A stretch of 64,000 bases of DNA, from contig CAMDYX010000001.1 in NCBI GenBank assembly GCA_945910395.1, forward strand, positions 124,001 to 188,000, in the 5' to 3' direction. A model generated the notes under the pieces. That model ran no database searches and was not told where the DNA came from. It worked only from the letters and a program-made list of their open reading frames with translations. The translations under genes and the position numbers were made by a program. This document shows positions 27,719 through 37,949 of this stretch, piece by piece. This stretch comes from an uncultured Agathobacter sp. (GTDB taxonomy: Bacteria; Bacillota; Clostridia; Lachnospirales; Lachnospiraceae). How positions within the stretch are numbered: position 1 is the stretch's first letter; the number at the start of each line of letters is the position of its first letter.

Positions 27719-28720
27719 TTACTTACTCTCCTTACTTTTTGTATAAAATTGTAAAATACTGGACGCCAGTTCGTCGGGTTGAAGATGATATTCACTCAAC
27801 AATTCTTCATATTGCGCAGCATGAGCATAATAATCTTCCAAACCATATATTTTCAATGGTGGATATCCTATCTTATCCGAATAGAATTCTGCAATGGCAG
27901 AACCCAGCCCACCGATTTTACTATGTTCTTCAATGGAAACAATCATATCATATGTTTTTAGTCTAAGCAAAAAACCTGTGTCTAACGGCTTTATCGTGTG
28001 CATATCAGCGACCATACAGGATAGCCCGCTTTCTTCTAATACTTTCGCAACTTTTAATCCGACAGACACCATCGTTCCGGTGGCGATTATGGCAATATTG
28101 CTTCCACTCTGTAGTTCATTGGCTTTTCCTATCTGAAAATCATAATCCTCTTTATATACAATATCATTATTCATTCCGCCTGTCAGTCTTAAATATACCG
28201 GTTTATCATATTTTGCCAATGCCATCGTAGCTTTGACCGTTTCTGTACAATCTGCCGGAGAGATAATGGTTACATTCGGGATTGCCCGCATAATAGCGAT
28301 ATCCTCCATACTAATATGCGTTGCCCCCAAAATGCCTACTGATAATCCAGATGTTAGGCCGATTAATTTGATTGGTAATTGCATATAGCCCATATTCGTT
28401 CTCACTTGATCTAATGCTCGCGAGGTTGCAAATGAAGCATAGGTAGATACAAATGGATTAAAACCTTCTTTCGCCAATCCCGCAGCAATCCCTACCAGAT
28501 TCTGTTCTGCAATGCCAACATTATACAATCGATCCGGATATTTTTGCTTAAACCGATCTAACCCCGAGTAAAAACACAAATCTGCTGTACATGCCACTGT
28601 TTTTTCATCCAACTCCGGTAGTTCCATCATCGCCATTCCATAGGCTCCACAAGAGCCTAAACGGGACCACATTCTTATATTTGAAGAAGAAAACTCCATT
28701 TTACATTTCCTCCTTCTCAA
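27719..28720 (-). CDS. Transketolase C-terminal subunit (Pyr/C domains)
   Basis: 'LYNVGIAEQNLVGIAAGLAKEGFNPFVSTYASF' and 'VADMHTIKPLD': split transketolase beta type. Confidence 0.88.
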   Translation of the reverse strand: MRRRKCKMEFSSSNIRMWSRLGSCGAYGMAMMELPELDEKTVACTADLCFYSGLDRFKQKYPDRLYNVGIAEQNLVGIAAGLAKEGFNPFVSTYASFATSRALDQVRTNMGYMQLPIKLIGLTSGLSVGILGATHISMEDIAIMRAIPNVTIISPADCTETVKATMALAKYDKPVYLRLTGGMNNDIVYKEDYDFQIGKANELQSGSNIAIIATGTMVSVGLKVAKVLEESGLSCMVADMHTIKPLDTGFLLRLKTYDMIVSIEEHSKIGGLGSAIAEFYSDKIGYPPLKIYGLEDYYAHAAQYEELLSEYHLQPDELASSILQFYTKSKESK

Positions 28721-29522
28721 TTTCTTCTATCGCCTGACGATACTGCTTCTCATTTAAAGAATGGTTATGCCATAAAGGATTATTTTCCATAAAAGAAACA
28801 CCCTTCCCTTTTACGGTATGTGCTATAACAACTAATGGTTTTCCGTGTTTTGTCTGAAAAGCATGGTACAAGTCCTCAACATTATGTCCGTCACATTCTA
28901 CCACATCCCAACCAAAAGCTTTCCATTTATCTGCCAAATTGATTTCATTCATAACTTGTTCGGTGGGTCCATCATATTGCAAATCATTTTTATCAACAAC
29001 AGCAACCAAATTTGAGCATTCAAAATGGCTTGCAGATTGAGCGGCTTCCCAAACTGACCCCTCATTGCATTCCCCATCGCCGAGCACAACATATATTGTT
29101 GAGATATTATTTCCTTTTCGCCTTAAGCCCAGACTACATCCTACCCCTAATGACAGACCTTGTCCTAAACTGCCACTTGAAAATTCTATGCCTCGTTTCT
29201 TATTCATCGAAGGATGTGCATACAAAAAAGTTTCTTTTTGCTTGTATGTAAACAATTCCTCTTGGCTAATCATTCCGGCATATTTCATTACAGGATATAA
29301 TGCAAGTGTCCCATGTCCTTTACTAAAAATCAATCGGTCTCGCTCATCTTCCAATACATTTTGCGGGTTGATATTCATAATCCCAAGATAAAGAACCACC
29401 ATAATTTCCACTAAGGAAAGAGCGCCTCCAATATGCGCCCCGGTATTTCCTAATTGATAGGTTAGGCTAATTGCGTCTTTTCTTACTTTTTTTGCAATCT
29501 CTCTATATTCACTAAAATCCAT
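28701..29522 (-). CDS. Transketolase N-terminal subunit (ThDP-binding)
   Basis: 'GAHIGGALSLVEIMVVLY', 'SKGHGTLALYPV', 'VLGDGECNEGSVWEAAQSASHFECSNLVAVVDKN' ThDP GDG-NK motif. Confidence 0.9.
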   Translation of the reverse strand: MDFSEYREIAKKVRKDAISLTYQLGNTGAHIGGALSLVEIMVVLYLGIMNINPQNVLEDERDRLIFSKGHGTLALYPVMKYAGMISQEELFTYKQKETFLYAHPSMNKKRGIEFSSGSLGQGLSLGVGCSLGLRRKGNNISTIYVVLGDGECNEGSVWEAAQSASHFECSNLVAVVDKNDLQYDGPTEQVMNEINLADKWKAFGWDVVECDGHNVEDLYHAFQTKHGKPLVVIAHTVKGKGVSFMENNPLWHNHSLNEKQYRQAIEEIEKEEM

Positions 29523-30265
29523 TACATTCCTCCGTCCACGCGTATTACCTGACCATTAATAAAAGAAGCATGATCCGAAGCTAAGTACACTACTACATCT
29601 GCGATTTCATTTGGCTTTCCCAATCTTTTCATTGCAGAATTCTCAATCATCGCATTTGCAGCCTTTTGTTCCATAAGTTGTGCCATATTTGTATCCGTTA
29701 GCCCCGGTGCAACCGCATTCATACGAATATTATAATTGGCCAATTCTTTTGCGACAGATTTTGTAAAAGCTATCACCGCTGCCTTTGAAGCTCCATATGC
29801 ACAGTTTCCAGCCTCTAAATCCATACCGGCTATCGAAGCAAGGTTTATAATTACCCCTCCCCCGTTTCGCACCATTATCCTTGAAACGATCTGTGTAAAC
29901 AAAACCATAGAAAAATAATTTACTTCAAAAACCTCCCTAATTGTTTTCAAGGAAGTCATCTGTAATAATCCACCATGTGCAACTCCGGCATTATTAACTA
30001 AAATATCAACCGGAATTTTCTTGCGCACAATATCCGTTTGAAGCATTTCTTTAATCTGTGCCTCATCTGACAAGTCGCAATATACACACATAATTTTTTT
30101 CTTAGTGTCTTTTTCAATTTTATTCGCAAAACTTGTGAATTCTTCGTTCGGTTTTCTTAGCTGAGCCAAAACATCACAACCACTATTTGCAAAGGCCTCC
30201 ACCAAACTGCGGCCAATTCCACCATTTGCACCGGTAATCAAGACCGTTTTATTTTCAAACAGCAT
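29522..30265 (-). CDS. Short-chain dehydrogenase/reductase (FabG-like)
   Basis: 'VLITGANGGIGRSL', 'NNAG', 'YGASKAAV'. Confidence 0.9.
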   Translation of the reverse strand: MLFENKTVLITGANGGIGRSLVEAFANSGCDVLAQLRKPNEEFTSFANKIEKDTKKKIMCVYCDLSDEAQIKEMLQTDIVRKKIPVDILVNNAGVAHGGLLQMTSLKTIREVFEVNYFSMVLFTQIVSRIMVRNGGGVIINLASIAGMDLEAGNCAYGASKAAVIAFTKSVAKELANYNIRMNAVAPGLTDTNMAQLMEQKAANAMIENSAMKRLGKPNEIADVVVYLASDHASFINGQVIRVDGGM

Positions 30266-30999
30266 TAATATTCTCCTTTATGCTTAACAAGAATATACTG
30301 CATATCCTTTATCTCATACCCAAATTGCATATGCAGACGTAAAATTGGAAGATTATTTGATGATACGTGCGTAACAATCGTTTTACCGCCATTCAAGATT
30401 ATCATCTCATTATTGGCCTGTATTGCTAGAAATCCCAAGCCTTTATTTGCAGACTCCTTAAATACGCCTCCTAAAAATGCATCATATTTATTTTCATCAA
30501 TTTTTTTTGATATTCCAAAAGCTACCGGTTCCTCCTTATAATACGCAATTGATACTTTAGCCCCTTTTTCTATCTCATCTTTTGCCCAATTGCAATATCT
30601 TCTTCCTGCTATCTCAGGAGAGAAAATGGGATCTATTGCAATTCGATCTGTTGAAAAAATCTTACCCTCTTGGATTTCATCCAGCATTTTCTGTATCAAA
30701 AAATCATCTGCCATGCGAAATGAAATCATTGGTTTAAATCTCTGATATATCTTAGGCAATTCGATCTTTGCAATTTTTCCTTCAAGCATTATGGAAGTTT
30801 CCACCATTTTGTATCCATTTTCCTGGACACACATCAATAAATCAAAATTTCCCACAGGACATTTCACAACGGAATATGGCATACTTACTTTCTGCAATAC
30901 GTAACTAACATCTATTATATCATCTTCAGTCGCTAACTCAATTTCACATACATCACAACCAAGATTTCTCTTTTCCCAAACAGCATCAATTATTTTCAT
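30265..30999 (-). CDS. GNAT-type N-acyltransferase, WecD-like
   Basis: C-terminal 'GGVFKESANKGLGFLAIQANNEMIILNGGKTIVTHVSSNNLPILRLHMQFGYEI'; immediately follows WecE/GT. Confidence 0.7.
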   Translation of the reverse strand: MKIIDAVWEKRNLGCDVCEIELATEDDIIDVSYVLQKVSMPYSVVKCPVGNFDLLMCVQENGYKMVETSIMLEGKIAKIELPKIYQRFKPMISFRMADDFLIQKMLDEIQEGKIFSTDRIAIDPIFSPEIAGRRYCNWAKDEIEKGAKVSIAYYKEEPVAFGISKKIDENKYDAFLGGVFKESANKGLGFLAIQANNEMIILNGGKTIVTHVSSNNLPILRLHMQFGYEIKDMQYILVKHKGEY

Positions 31000-31011
31000 A
31001 TAATTTCTATA

Positions 31012-31953
31012 TCAATCCTTATCAATATTTATTGTGTTTCTAATTACATATTGTGGGGAATCATTAATACAAATATATATTCGCCCTAAATACTCACCTA
31101 TTAATCCCAACATTACCATAATAAGTCCCGATGAAAACAGTAATATTGCCAAAAGAGAGCTGTATCCCAGCAAAATTTCCGGATGAATTATTTTTCGAAT
31201 AATCGTAATTACGCCATATCCAAAACCAAGTGCAGCAAAAATGCATCCGCACAATGATGCTATTCGTAATGGCTTTACAGAAAAAGCAGTCAACCCGTTT
31301 AAAATCAAAGAAATTGACTTCTTTAATGTAAAACCAGACGCATTATCATCTCCTCGATCGCGCTGCTCCATTTTAACTGACTTTACACGATTTGTTACCC
31401 TAAATGTCAATCCCTCCAAATAAGGATATGGATTTTTGTAATTAACGATTTCTTTTGCAACGAAGGCTTTTATCACACTAAAATTTTCCATTCGCATTCC
31501 TTTTGGTTTTTCCAGCATGATTTCAGACATTTTCAGATTAATATCACTGCCAATTCGTTTATAGAATTTTTCCTTTTTGACAAGATATTCTGCGGTTGCA
31601 CAATCACACTCGTCGTTTTCCACGAGTTCCATGAGTTTCCACAACTCATTCACCGGACTCTGATAATCGTCATCCAGATTAACTACATATTCTCCTGATA
31701 TTACGGAATATCCTGCAATAACTGCTGCATGCTTTCCCATATTTTTAGCAAAATTTATGACTTTAATTTTCTTATCTTCTTTTGCTAACCTAACCAATAC
31801 CTCATATACCCCATCCGGAGAGCAGTCATTTACTGCAACAATTTCGTAATCATACCCATCCCGCTCATGAACCGTATTCTTAATTTCTTCTATTACCTTT
31901 TCAATGGTATGCTCACTCCGATAGCAGGGTATTACAAAGCTAATTCGCGTCAC
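31012..31953 (-). CDS. GT2 polyprenyl-phosphate glycosyltransferase (GtrB/ArnC-like)
   Basis: 'SFVIPCYRSEHTIEKVIEEI', 'NLDDDYQSPV', two C-terminal TM helices, 'IGEYLGRIYICINDSPQYVIRN'. Confidence 0.85.
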   Translation of the reverse strand: MTRISFVIPCYRSEHTIEKVIEEIKNTVHERDGYDYEIVAVNDCSPDGVYEVLVRLAKEDKKIKVINFAKNMGKHAAVIAGYSVISGEYVVNLDDDYQSPVNELWKLMELVENDECDCATAEYLVKKEKFYKRIGSDINLKMSEIMLEKPKGMRMENFSVIKAFVAKEIVNYKNPYPYLEGLTFRVTNRVKSVKMEQRDRGDDNASGFTLKKSISLILNGLTAFSVKPLRIASLCGCIFAALGFGYGVITIIRKIIHPEILLGYSSLLAILLFSSGLIMVMLGLIGEYLGRIYICINDSPQYVIRNTINIDKD

Positions 31954-31989
31954 TTACTTTTCCTCCGAATAAATTTTTCCTATCGTCAG

Positions 31990-33147
31990 CTATTTTGCCA
32001 AATAGAAGGCATGAATCAATCCCATTACTTTCTCTAAAGCCTCTTCCTTTATACCATAATACATTGGCAGTCTTAATATGCGCTCGCTTTCCTTTGTGGT
32101 ATAACGATCCTCGCCATCAAAGCGACCAAATTTTCTTCCTGCCGGAGCAGAATGTAATGGAATATAATGGAATACAGCATTTACCCCATTCTCTTTCAAA
32201 TAGGAAATCAACTTTGTCCGTTCTTCCAAATCTTTTGCTTTAATATAGAACATGTGCGCATTGTGCTGGCACTCATCCGGAATATATGGAAGTTCAATGA
32301 ATCCTTTATCCTTCAAATCCTTTAATCCCTCATAATATTGATTCCATGAACTCAGACGATTTTGATTAATTTCATCTGCCACTTCAAGTTCTGCATACAA
32401 ATATGCAGCATTCAGCTCACTAGGAAGATAGGATGAACCGTAATTGACCCACGTATACTTATCAATTTGGCCTCGGAAAAATTTACTCCGATTGGTTCCT
32501 TTTTCTCGAAGTATTTCAGCCTGTTCAGCCATATCCTCATTTTTGATAAGTAAGGCTCCGCCTTCGCCCATAGAGTAATTCTTAGTCTCATGAAAGCTGT
32601 AACAGCCATAATCACCGATAGTACCTAAAGCTTTTCCTTTATATGTACTCATGACACCTTGTGCAGCGTCTTCAATGACCATAAGATTATGTCTTCTTGC
32701 AATATCCATAATCGTATCCATCTCGCAGGCAACTCCTGCATAATGTACCGGAACAATTGCCTTCGTCTTCTTTGTAATAGCTTTCTCAATCAGTTTTTCA
32801 TCGATATTCATAGTATCCGGTCTGATATCAACAAAGACAACCTTTGCACCTCGAAGCACAAATGCATCTGCGGTTGACACAAAGGTATAGGATGGCATAA
32901 TCACTTCATCTCCCGGTTGAATATCACATAATAGTGCAGCCATCTCCGTTGCATGCGTGCAGGATGTGGTAAGCAGAACTTTAGGTGATCCGGTTTTTTC
33001 TTCCAGCCACTGGCTACATCTCTTTGTAAATTCACCATCACCGCATATCTTATGATTTTCGATTGCCTGAATTACATACTCTTTTTCTTTTCCTACACAA
33101 GGCGGTACATTAAAAGAAATCATTTCATCCTCCACGTATATATCCAT
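31990..33147 (-). CDS. wecE: dTDP-4-amino-4,6-dideoxygalactose transaminase (WecE-type)
   Basis: Close match to E. coli WecE as recalled: 'GDGEFTKRCSQWLE', 'IQPGDEVIMPSYTFVSTADAFVLRGAKVVFVDIRPDTMNIDEKLIEKAIT', 'VPVHYAGVACEMDTIM', 'EDAAQGVMSTYKGKALGTIG', 'FHETKNY', 'REKGTNRSKFFRGQIDKYTW'. Confidence 0.92.
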   Translation of the reverse strand: MDIYVEDEMISFNVPPCVGKEKEYVIQAIENHKICGDGEFTKRCSQWLEEKTGSPKVLLTTSCTHATEMAALLCDIQPGDEVIMPSYTFVSTADAFVLRGAKVVFVDIRPDTMNIDEKLIEKAITKKTKAIVPVHYAGVACEMDTIMDIARRHNLMVIEDAAQGVMSTYKGKALGTIGDYGCYSFHETKNYSMGEGGALLIKNEDMAEQAEILREKGTNRSKFFRGQIDKYTWVNYGSSYLPSELNAAYLYAELEVADEINQNRLSSWNQYYEGLKDLKDKGFIELPYIPDECQHNAHMFYIKAKDLEERTKLISYLKENGVNAVFHYIPLHSAPAGRKFGRFDGEDRYTTKESERILRLPMYYGIKEEALEKVMGLIHAFYLAK

Positions 33148-33210
33148 TTATATAAATCTTATTTTCTCACATATATCATAGTTTTTCAAGAAAAGCCAAT
33201 ATCCTGCATA

Positions 33211-35736
33211 CTAATCTATACAATATGAGTATATCCTTGCAGTATCATTCACTTCTTCCGGAACAATCTGTACTCCTTCCGTCAGATTGTCAACATAGAA
33301 TTCCATTAAAGTGTAGTCATCTGTTCTGTCAATCACCCCGGATTCAAACTCATAAAACTCTCCATTATAATAATAGCCGATTTGGATTTTAACCGAGTTC
33401 AGATTTTCCCCTTCCACTCTAAGTACATGTCCTCCCGGCATTAATGTCAAGCTGGTCTGATCTGCATTCTCAGCATCAATAATCATACTATATGCAGGAT
33501 ACTCCATACGTTCGAATAAACTGATTTCGTACTCAATTTTGCTGATTTCACATTGTTTTCTACTTGAATTTTGAATTGACAGCTTTACTTTTTCGCCAAC
33601 CGAAGCATTTGTTATATTAAGAATCGCTCCACATCTTCCAGCAGTTTCAAGTTCATACTCACAGGCCCCAATCAGTTCATAGTCAAGCTTGGTCATACCG
33701 GTTCCGGTAACAATTATCCGAAAGCTTTCTTCCGGAAGGACAAAGTCATATTCCACGTTTTCCTTTGCATTTACCATTATACCATTTTGTTCCAAATCAA
33801 CTGCTGCATAGGTGCAATAGAAATCCAACTTCGAAACAGTCAGTTCATGATCTGTGGTATTGAAGATTTCCACATTTAATTCACAGGAAGACAGACAATT
33901 TATTTCATATACACTCAAATTATCATCCTTGGATATCTCTGTAGCACTATACTTATCTGATTTTCCGAATAACACGCTTGCTTTTGATAAATCATTTCCA
34001 TTTAATTCCAATCGATATGTCCCCATATCTAATGGTACTATATACTCTAAATTTTCACCTGCATACAAATCATAGGTATTACGATGTGCTTTTCCTTCCG
34101 GAAACGCTGAAAAAGGAGTTGTTCTGATATCATAGTCGTACACATACAAATCTGCATATGGCTCTCCTAATGCATTATAGTACTCCTGCTTGTCAACATA
34201 ATCTCCATACTGTTTCAACACATCTGATGAAGTAATTCCACCATAATCATATATTGTAGAATCTAAATAGAAGTTTGTATAATTACCCGCTATATATGTC
34301 AAATAATTAGCTGATACATTAAATGGATTGCCCTCTCCGGCATTACTTGTTCGGGTTAGGGTCACATTTCCGTTGGACATAATCTCCATCAGATCGATTT
34401 CCCCAAGCTCACTAAAGCCATAATGTAAATTGTTATGGCGGGCATATTCATTAAAATCCATACAGGCCTGATAGTCACTGGTATTACTGTTTACAAACAG
34501 ATTTTCTCTTGTTTGATATACATTTGCGATTCCGAATCCTAAAAATACCACACAACAGACTACAGCGATTCTTCCTACCCAAATATGAATCGTTTTGATT
34601 GCATGTCCATCCTCATATTTTTCTATGATGTCAGCAATATTCCTGCAAAGTACAATTCCCAAAAGGTACAGGGTCGGTTGTCCATATCTCATACCCGTTC
34701 CTGTAATAACCCCCGCAACCAGATTAACCATTACACAAACGGAAATCAGAAGCGTCAATGAGTTCACCTTATGCATGTCAATCATTCCAACGACACAATT
34801 ATATATTACCCAACCTATTCCGGCTAATAGCAATACAATTTTTAACAAATACAGCGGATTATTTCCTATTATCCCTTTCCCATAATCATGTGCATCAAAA
34901 AAGACCAATGCAAGCTTAGCCATATCTGTTATTGTCTTTACTGAAAAATCAAATGTTATATATTGGGCTCCACGTAATCCAACGAGTCGATTTGCTATAT
35001 CCTCCCATTTGATAACAATTGCACCAAGGGGACCGAATAAAAGTATGACAGCTATAACTATCGTATACCATTTTTTTATAATCCAACGAATTACCACTTT
35101 ATAGTATTTCATAAAAGCATAGACCAAGACGGTTCCCCATGCACATTCAATAAATAATAACCCTTCTACACAATAAAAAGTCCACCATGTCAAAAGAAGT
35201 AACGTTCCGGTCATTATTGCCAGCTTAAAGAACCGATTCATATTTTTCTTTTCCAAAATATGAAATACAATAAAATAAAGCATCACCGCCATAACCGGAA
35301 TCGGATGTGTATATTTCCACCACATAATCTTATAGGGATCACTAATTATCGATACCTGAATCCCAAACGCAAAAGAGGGCATCATCAGGAAACAGTATAT
35401 CCACAATGCCCAAATCTTAGATGCCTTATTTTCTGAAATCAGGTAGAAAGCAAACATCATACATATAAAATTATTGATTACCAGTGGAATAATGCAATTA
35501 ATCCAATTATGTCCAAAAAGGAGATAACTCCACAAAGCCTCATCTAAAGTTAGATTCAGATACTGTAGAGGCGACGTAATACCCAAATTTTTTATTCCAA
35601 AGTCAACAGCAGCGCCAAAATATCCATAAAAAGCAATACTGTCTGCGTGTGCATAACAATTAAAATAATAAAAAAAGCTAAATCCAATCGCTATCAAAAA
35701 CAATACTAGCATTGTCTTTTTCTTAGCTATATTCAT
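33211..35736 (-). CDS. Polytopic membrane protein, GT-C-like, with repeated C-terminal beta modules
   Basis: N-terminal TM array; about 280-aa C-terminal extracytoplasmic region containing what look like three repeated beta modules. Confidence 0.65.
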   Translation of the reverse strand: MNIAKKKTMLVLFLIAIGFSFFYYFNCYAHADSIAFYGYFGAAVDFGIKNLGITSPLQYLNLTLDEALWSYLLFGHNWINCIIPLVINNFICMMFAFYLISENKASKIWALWIYCFLMMPSFAFGIQVSIISDPYKIMWWKYTHPIPVMAVMLYFIVFHILEKKNMNRFFKLAIMTGTLLLLTWWTFYCVEGLLFIECAWGTVLVYAFMKYYKVVIRWIIKKWYTIVIAVILLFGPLGAIVIKWEDIANRLVGLRGAQYITFDFSVKTITDMAKLALVFFDAHDYGKGIIGNNPLYLLKIVLLLAGIGWVIYNCVVGMIDMHKVNSLTLLISVCVMVNLVAGVITGTGMRYGQPTLYLLGIVLCRNIADIIEKYEDGHAIKTIHIWVGRIAVVCCVVFLGFGIANVYQTRENLFVNSNTSDYQACMDFNEYARHNNLHYGFSELGEIDLMEIMSNGNVTLTRTSNAGEGNPFNVSANYLTYIAGNYTNFYLDSTIYDYGGITSSDVLKQYGDYVDKQEYYNALGEPYADLYVYDYDIRTTPFSAFPEGKAHRNTYDLYAGENLEYIVPLDMGTYRLELNGNDLSKASVLFGKSDKYSATEISKDDNLSVYEINCLSSCELNVEIFNTTDHELTVSKLDFYCTYAAVDLEQNGIMVNAKENVEYDFVLPEESFRIIVTGTGMTKLDYELIGACEYELETAGRCGAILNITNASVGEKVKLSIQNSSRKQCEISKIEYEISLFERMEYPAYSMIIDAENADQTSLTLMPGGHVLRVEGENLNSVKIQIGYYYNGEFYEFESGVIDRTDDYTLMEFYVDNLTEGVQIVPEEVNDTARIYSYCID

Positions 35737-35790
35737 TTACCAAATCCTCTCTTGTATAAGAATTGTTGAATCGGTCTATGCCAATAATTT

Positions 35791-36789
35791 TTATCCATAT
35801 GTTTTCTTTATAAAAAACAACTGCATTATTTTTCCCAAAATAACAGCTAAGCAATTCGGCAGATATCGGCATGTAAGATACTGCACTTTATATGGCAAGG
35901 ACATCTTCCATTTTTTTTGTTCCACCTTTGCCCATGGAGACAATTTATAATATTTATCATAATCCCGTTTCCTTGGATGCTTAGAATTTCTATACCATGG
36001 ACGTATGAAGGTCTGTCCGCAAAAATGCAGTACAACCGCCTCCTGTGGCATCCGCCACTGTGATTCTTCCCAGTAATATGGCGGATTAAGTTCATATACT
36101 TTTTTTGTCCCTTTATAGCCATACAAATTGTATTGTGATAAATAATTGAATCGCATATCAATTAATGTAACTTCTTGTCCGAGAACAACATTTATAAAAT
36201 CCTGATCCACCAAAGGATAACTATTTCTCACATTACATAAATGATCCCATATACGTTCCCTACATTGTTTTTCCTTCCACTTTTCAATATCAATGACCAT
36301 AACTCCGGAATTATAATAGTTTGCCGTTTCAGCCATGCTAATATATTTTTTATATCGATTCTGCAATGTATCAAAGGCCATTCCAATCGGATTTTCATGT
36401 AGGTCAATCGTATATAGCGGCTCTACATCTCCAACAATCAAGGTATCACAATCTAGATAGATCACCCGGTCTGCATCCGGAATCAATTCCGGGATATAAA
36501 GCCTGGCATATGCCGTTAAGCCCTTATCTACTGCATTGTCATATCCTTTGGTTCCTGCGTTCTTAAAATTCTTCAGAACGTTTTCTGTATCAATTATTTC
36601 GACTATGCGGCTATAGGATTTTCCTATTCCGTATAATTTTTCTTTGCTCTCCTTGCTAATATCATCCGCCAATATATACACCCTGATTTCAGATATATGT
36701 TTGTTATTTTCAAGCAAAGATAGCATGGATACACCGGCTAACGGAACATATGCTTCATTTGTTGCATATACAATATCGCATCTTTTCAT
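35791..36789 (-). CDS. GT8 family glycosyltransferase
   Basis: 'DIVYATNEAYVPLAGVSMLSLLENN', 'RVIYLDCDTLIVGDVEPLY', 'YYNSGVMVIDIEKW', 'DQDFINVVL'. Confidence 0.92.
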   Translation of the reverse strand: MKRCDIVYATNEAYVPLAGVSMLSLLENNKHISEIRVYILADDISKESKEKLYGIGKSYSRIVEIIDTENVLKNFKNAGTKGYDNAVDKGLTAYARLYIPELIPDADRVIYLDCDTLIVGDVEPLYTIDLHENPIGMAFDTLQNRYKKYISMAETANYYNSGVMVIDIEKWKEKQCRERIWDHLCNVRNSYPLVDQDFINVVLGQEVTLIDMRFNYLSQYNLYGYKGTKKVYELNPPYYWEESQWRMPQEAVVLHFCGQTFIRPWYRNSKHPRKRDYDKYYKLSPWAKVEQKKWKMSLPYKVQYLTCRYLPNCLAVILGKIMQLFFIKKTYG

Positions 36790-36807
36790 TCTTATCCTCT
36801 ATTTTGT

Positions 36808-37902
36808 CTATACTTTTTTTGATTCATGCGCTTTACTTTTTGACCACTTTCCAAATAATAAACCTGCAATAAGATTTGTTTTATATAAAAAAATTGCCAT
36901 AACACAATATATCACTATCGCAATAATAGTAATACAGGCTATATTCCACCATGAACCGGAGGTCTTATGTGCAATACAAGTCCCTAATGCTATGGTTCTC
37001 CAATTCAAAATATAAATAGCCATAGAATAATATCCTAACATTTTAAGCGCTTTAGTAAAGACCGATAAAAGATTCCATTTCTTTGCAACTAAGATCAACG
37101 TATTTGCTACTATCATAATACTTATACATCCTAATATGCCAATTAGGAGACGAATACAATCAATCCCTAATTGCCAAATTACATTTTCGCTTTTCAAAAC
37201 AGTAATTCCTGTTGTATAAAAGTATGTATTATAGTTATACAAATATTTTATTGCAAGATAATATAGTATCAAGGTCATTGCTTGTCCAAAATAAGTTTTT
37301 CTTTTTTCTATACTACATAGCCAATCTCTTATCCTATGATTATGCTTTTTTACAAAATATCCTAAAACATAATATGGAAATAAAAATTTTATCGCACCTA
37401 AGTACTTTGCATCTGTAATAAACGGGGATAAAATAATTATCAAAAAATACAAATATATATTATCTTTAAATAATTTGTTAACTATGATTACTATAAGCGC
37501 ACAACCATAAAGCGCCCAGAGGAACCATAATGAACTCCCCAAAAAGTAGCGATATGTCTGCAAAACATATAGCAATGTTATTTTTTTCTCTTTAATTAGC
37601 AGTATGCAGGTGTCAATTCCACCCCAAACAAGAATAGGTAATAGTAGTGATTTTGTCTTAGAAATGAAAATAGAAACAGCATCTCTCTTCATCGTATTGT
37701 ACATAAAATAACCACTAATAAGTGCAAATATAGGCATATGGAAACCATATATCATTTTAAACCAAATATAATCCCAATAGGTTCCTGAAGAGGCCATTTC
37801 TCCAGACCATGATTGCATACTATGTCCAATAACAACCAATGCTATTGCTATGCCTCTTAATATATCCCAATAGTCTTCTCTTAAATCTTGTCTATTCATC
37901 AT
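36808..37902 (-). CDS. Acyltransferase family 3 (OafA-type membrane acyltransferase)
   Basis: 'YWDILRGIAIALVVIGHSMQSW', 'FKMIYGFHMPIFALISGYF'. Confidence 0.88.
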   Translation of the reverse strand: MMNRQDLREDYWDILRGIAIALVVIGHSMQSWSGEMASSGTYWDYIWFKMIYGFHMPIFALISGYFMYNTMKRDAVSIFISKTKSLLLPILVWGGIDTCILLIKEKKITLLYVLQTYRYFLGSSLWFLWALYGCALIVIIVNKLFKDNIYLYFLIIILSPFITDAKYLGAIKFLFPYYVLGYFVKKHNHRIRDWLCSIEKRKTYFGQAMTLILYYLAIKYLYNYNTYFYTTGITVLKSENVIWQLGIDCIRLLIGILGCISIMIVANTLILVAKKWNLLSVFTKALKMLGYYSMAIYILNWRTIALGTCIAHKTSGSWWNIACITIIAIVIYCVMAIFLYKTNLIAGLLFGKWSKSKAHESKKV

Positions 37903-37949
37903 ATAAAAATCCCATTAATTTGTATTTCAAAAAACTTTTATAACAATCT

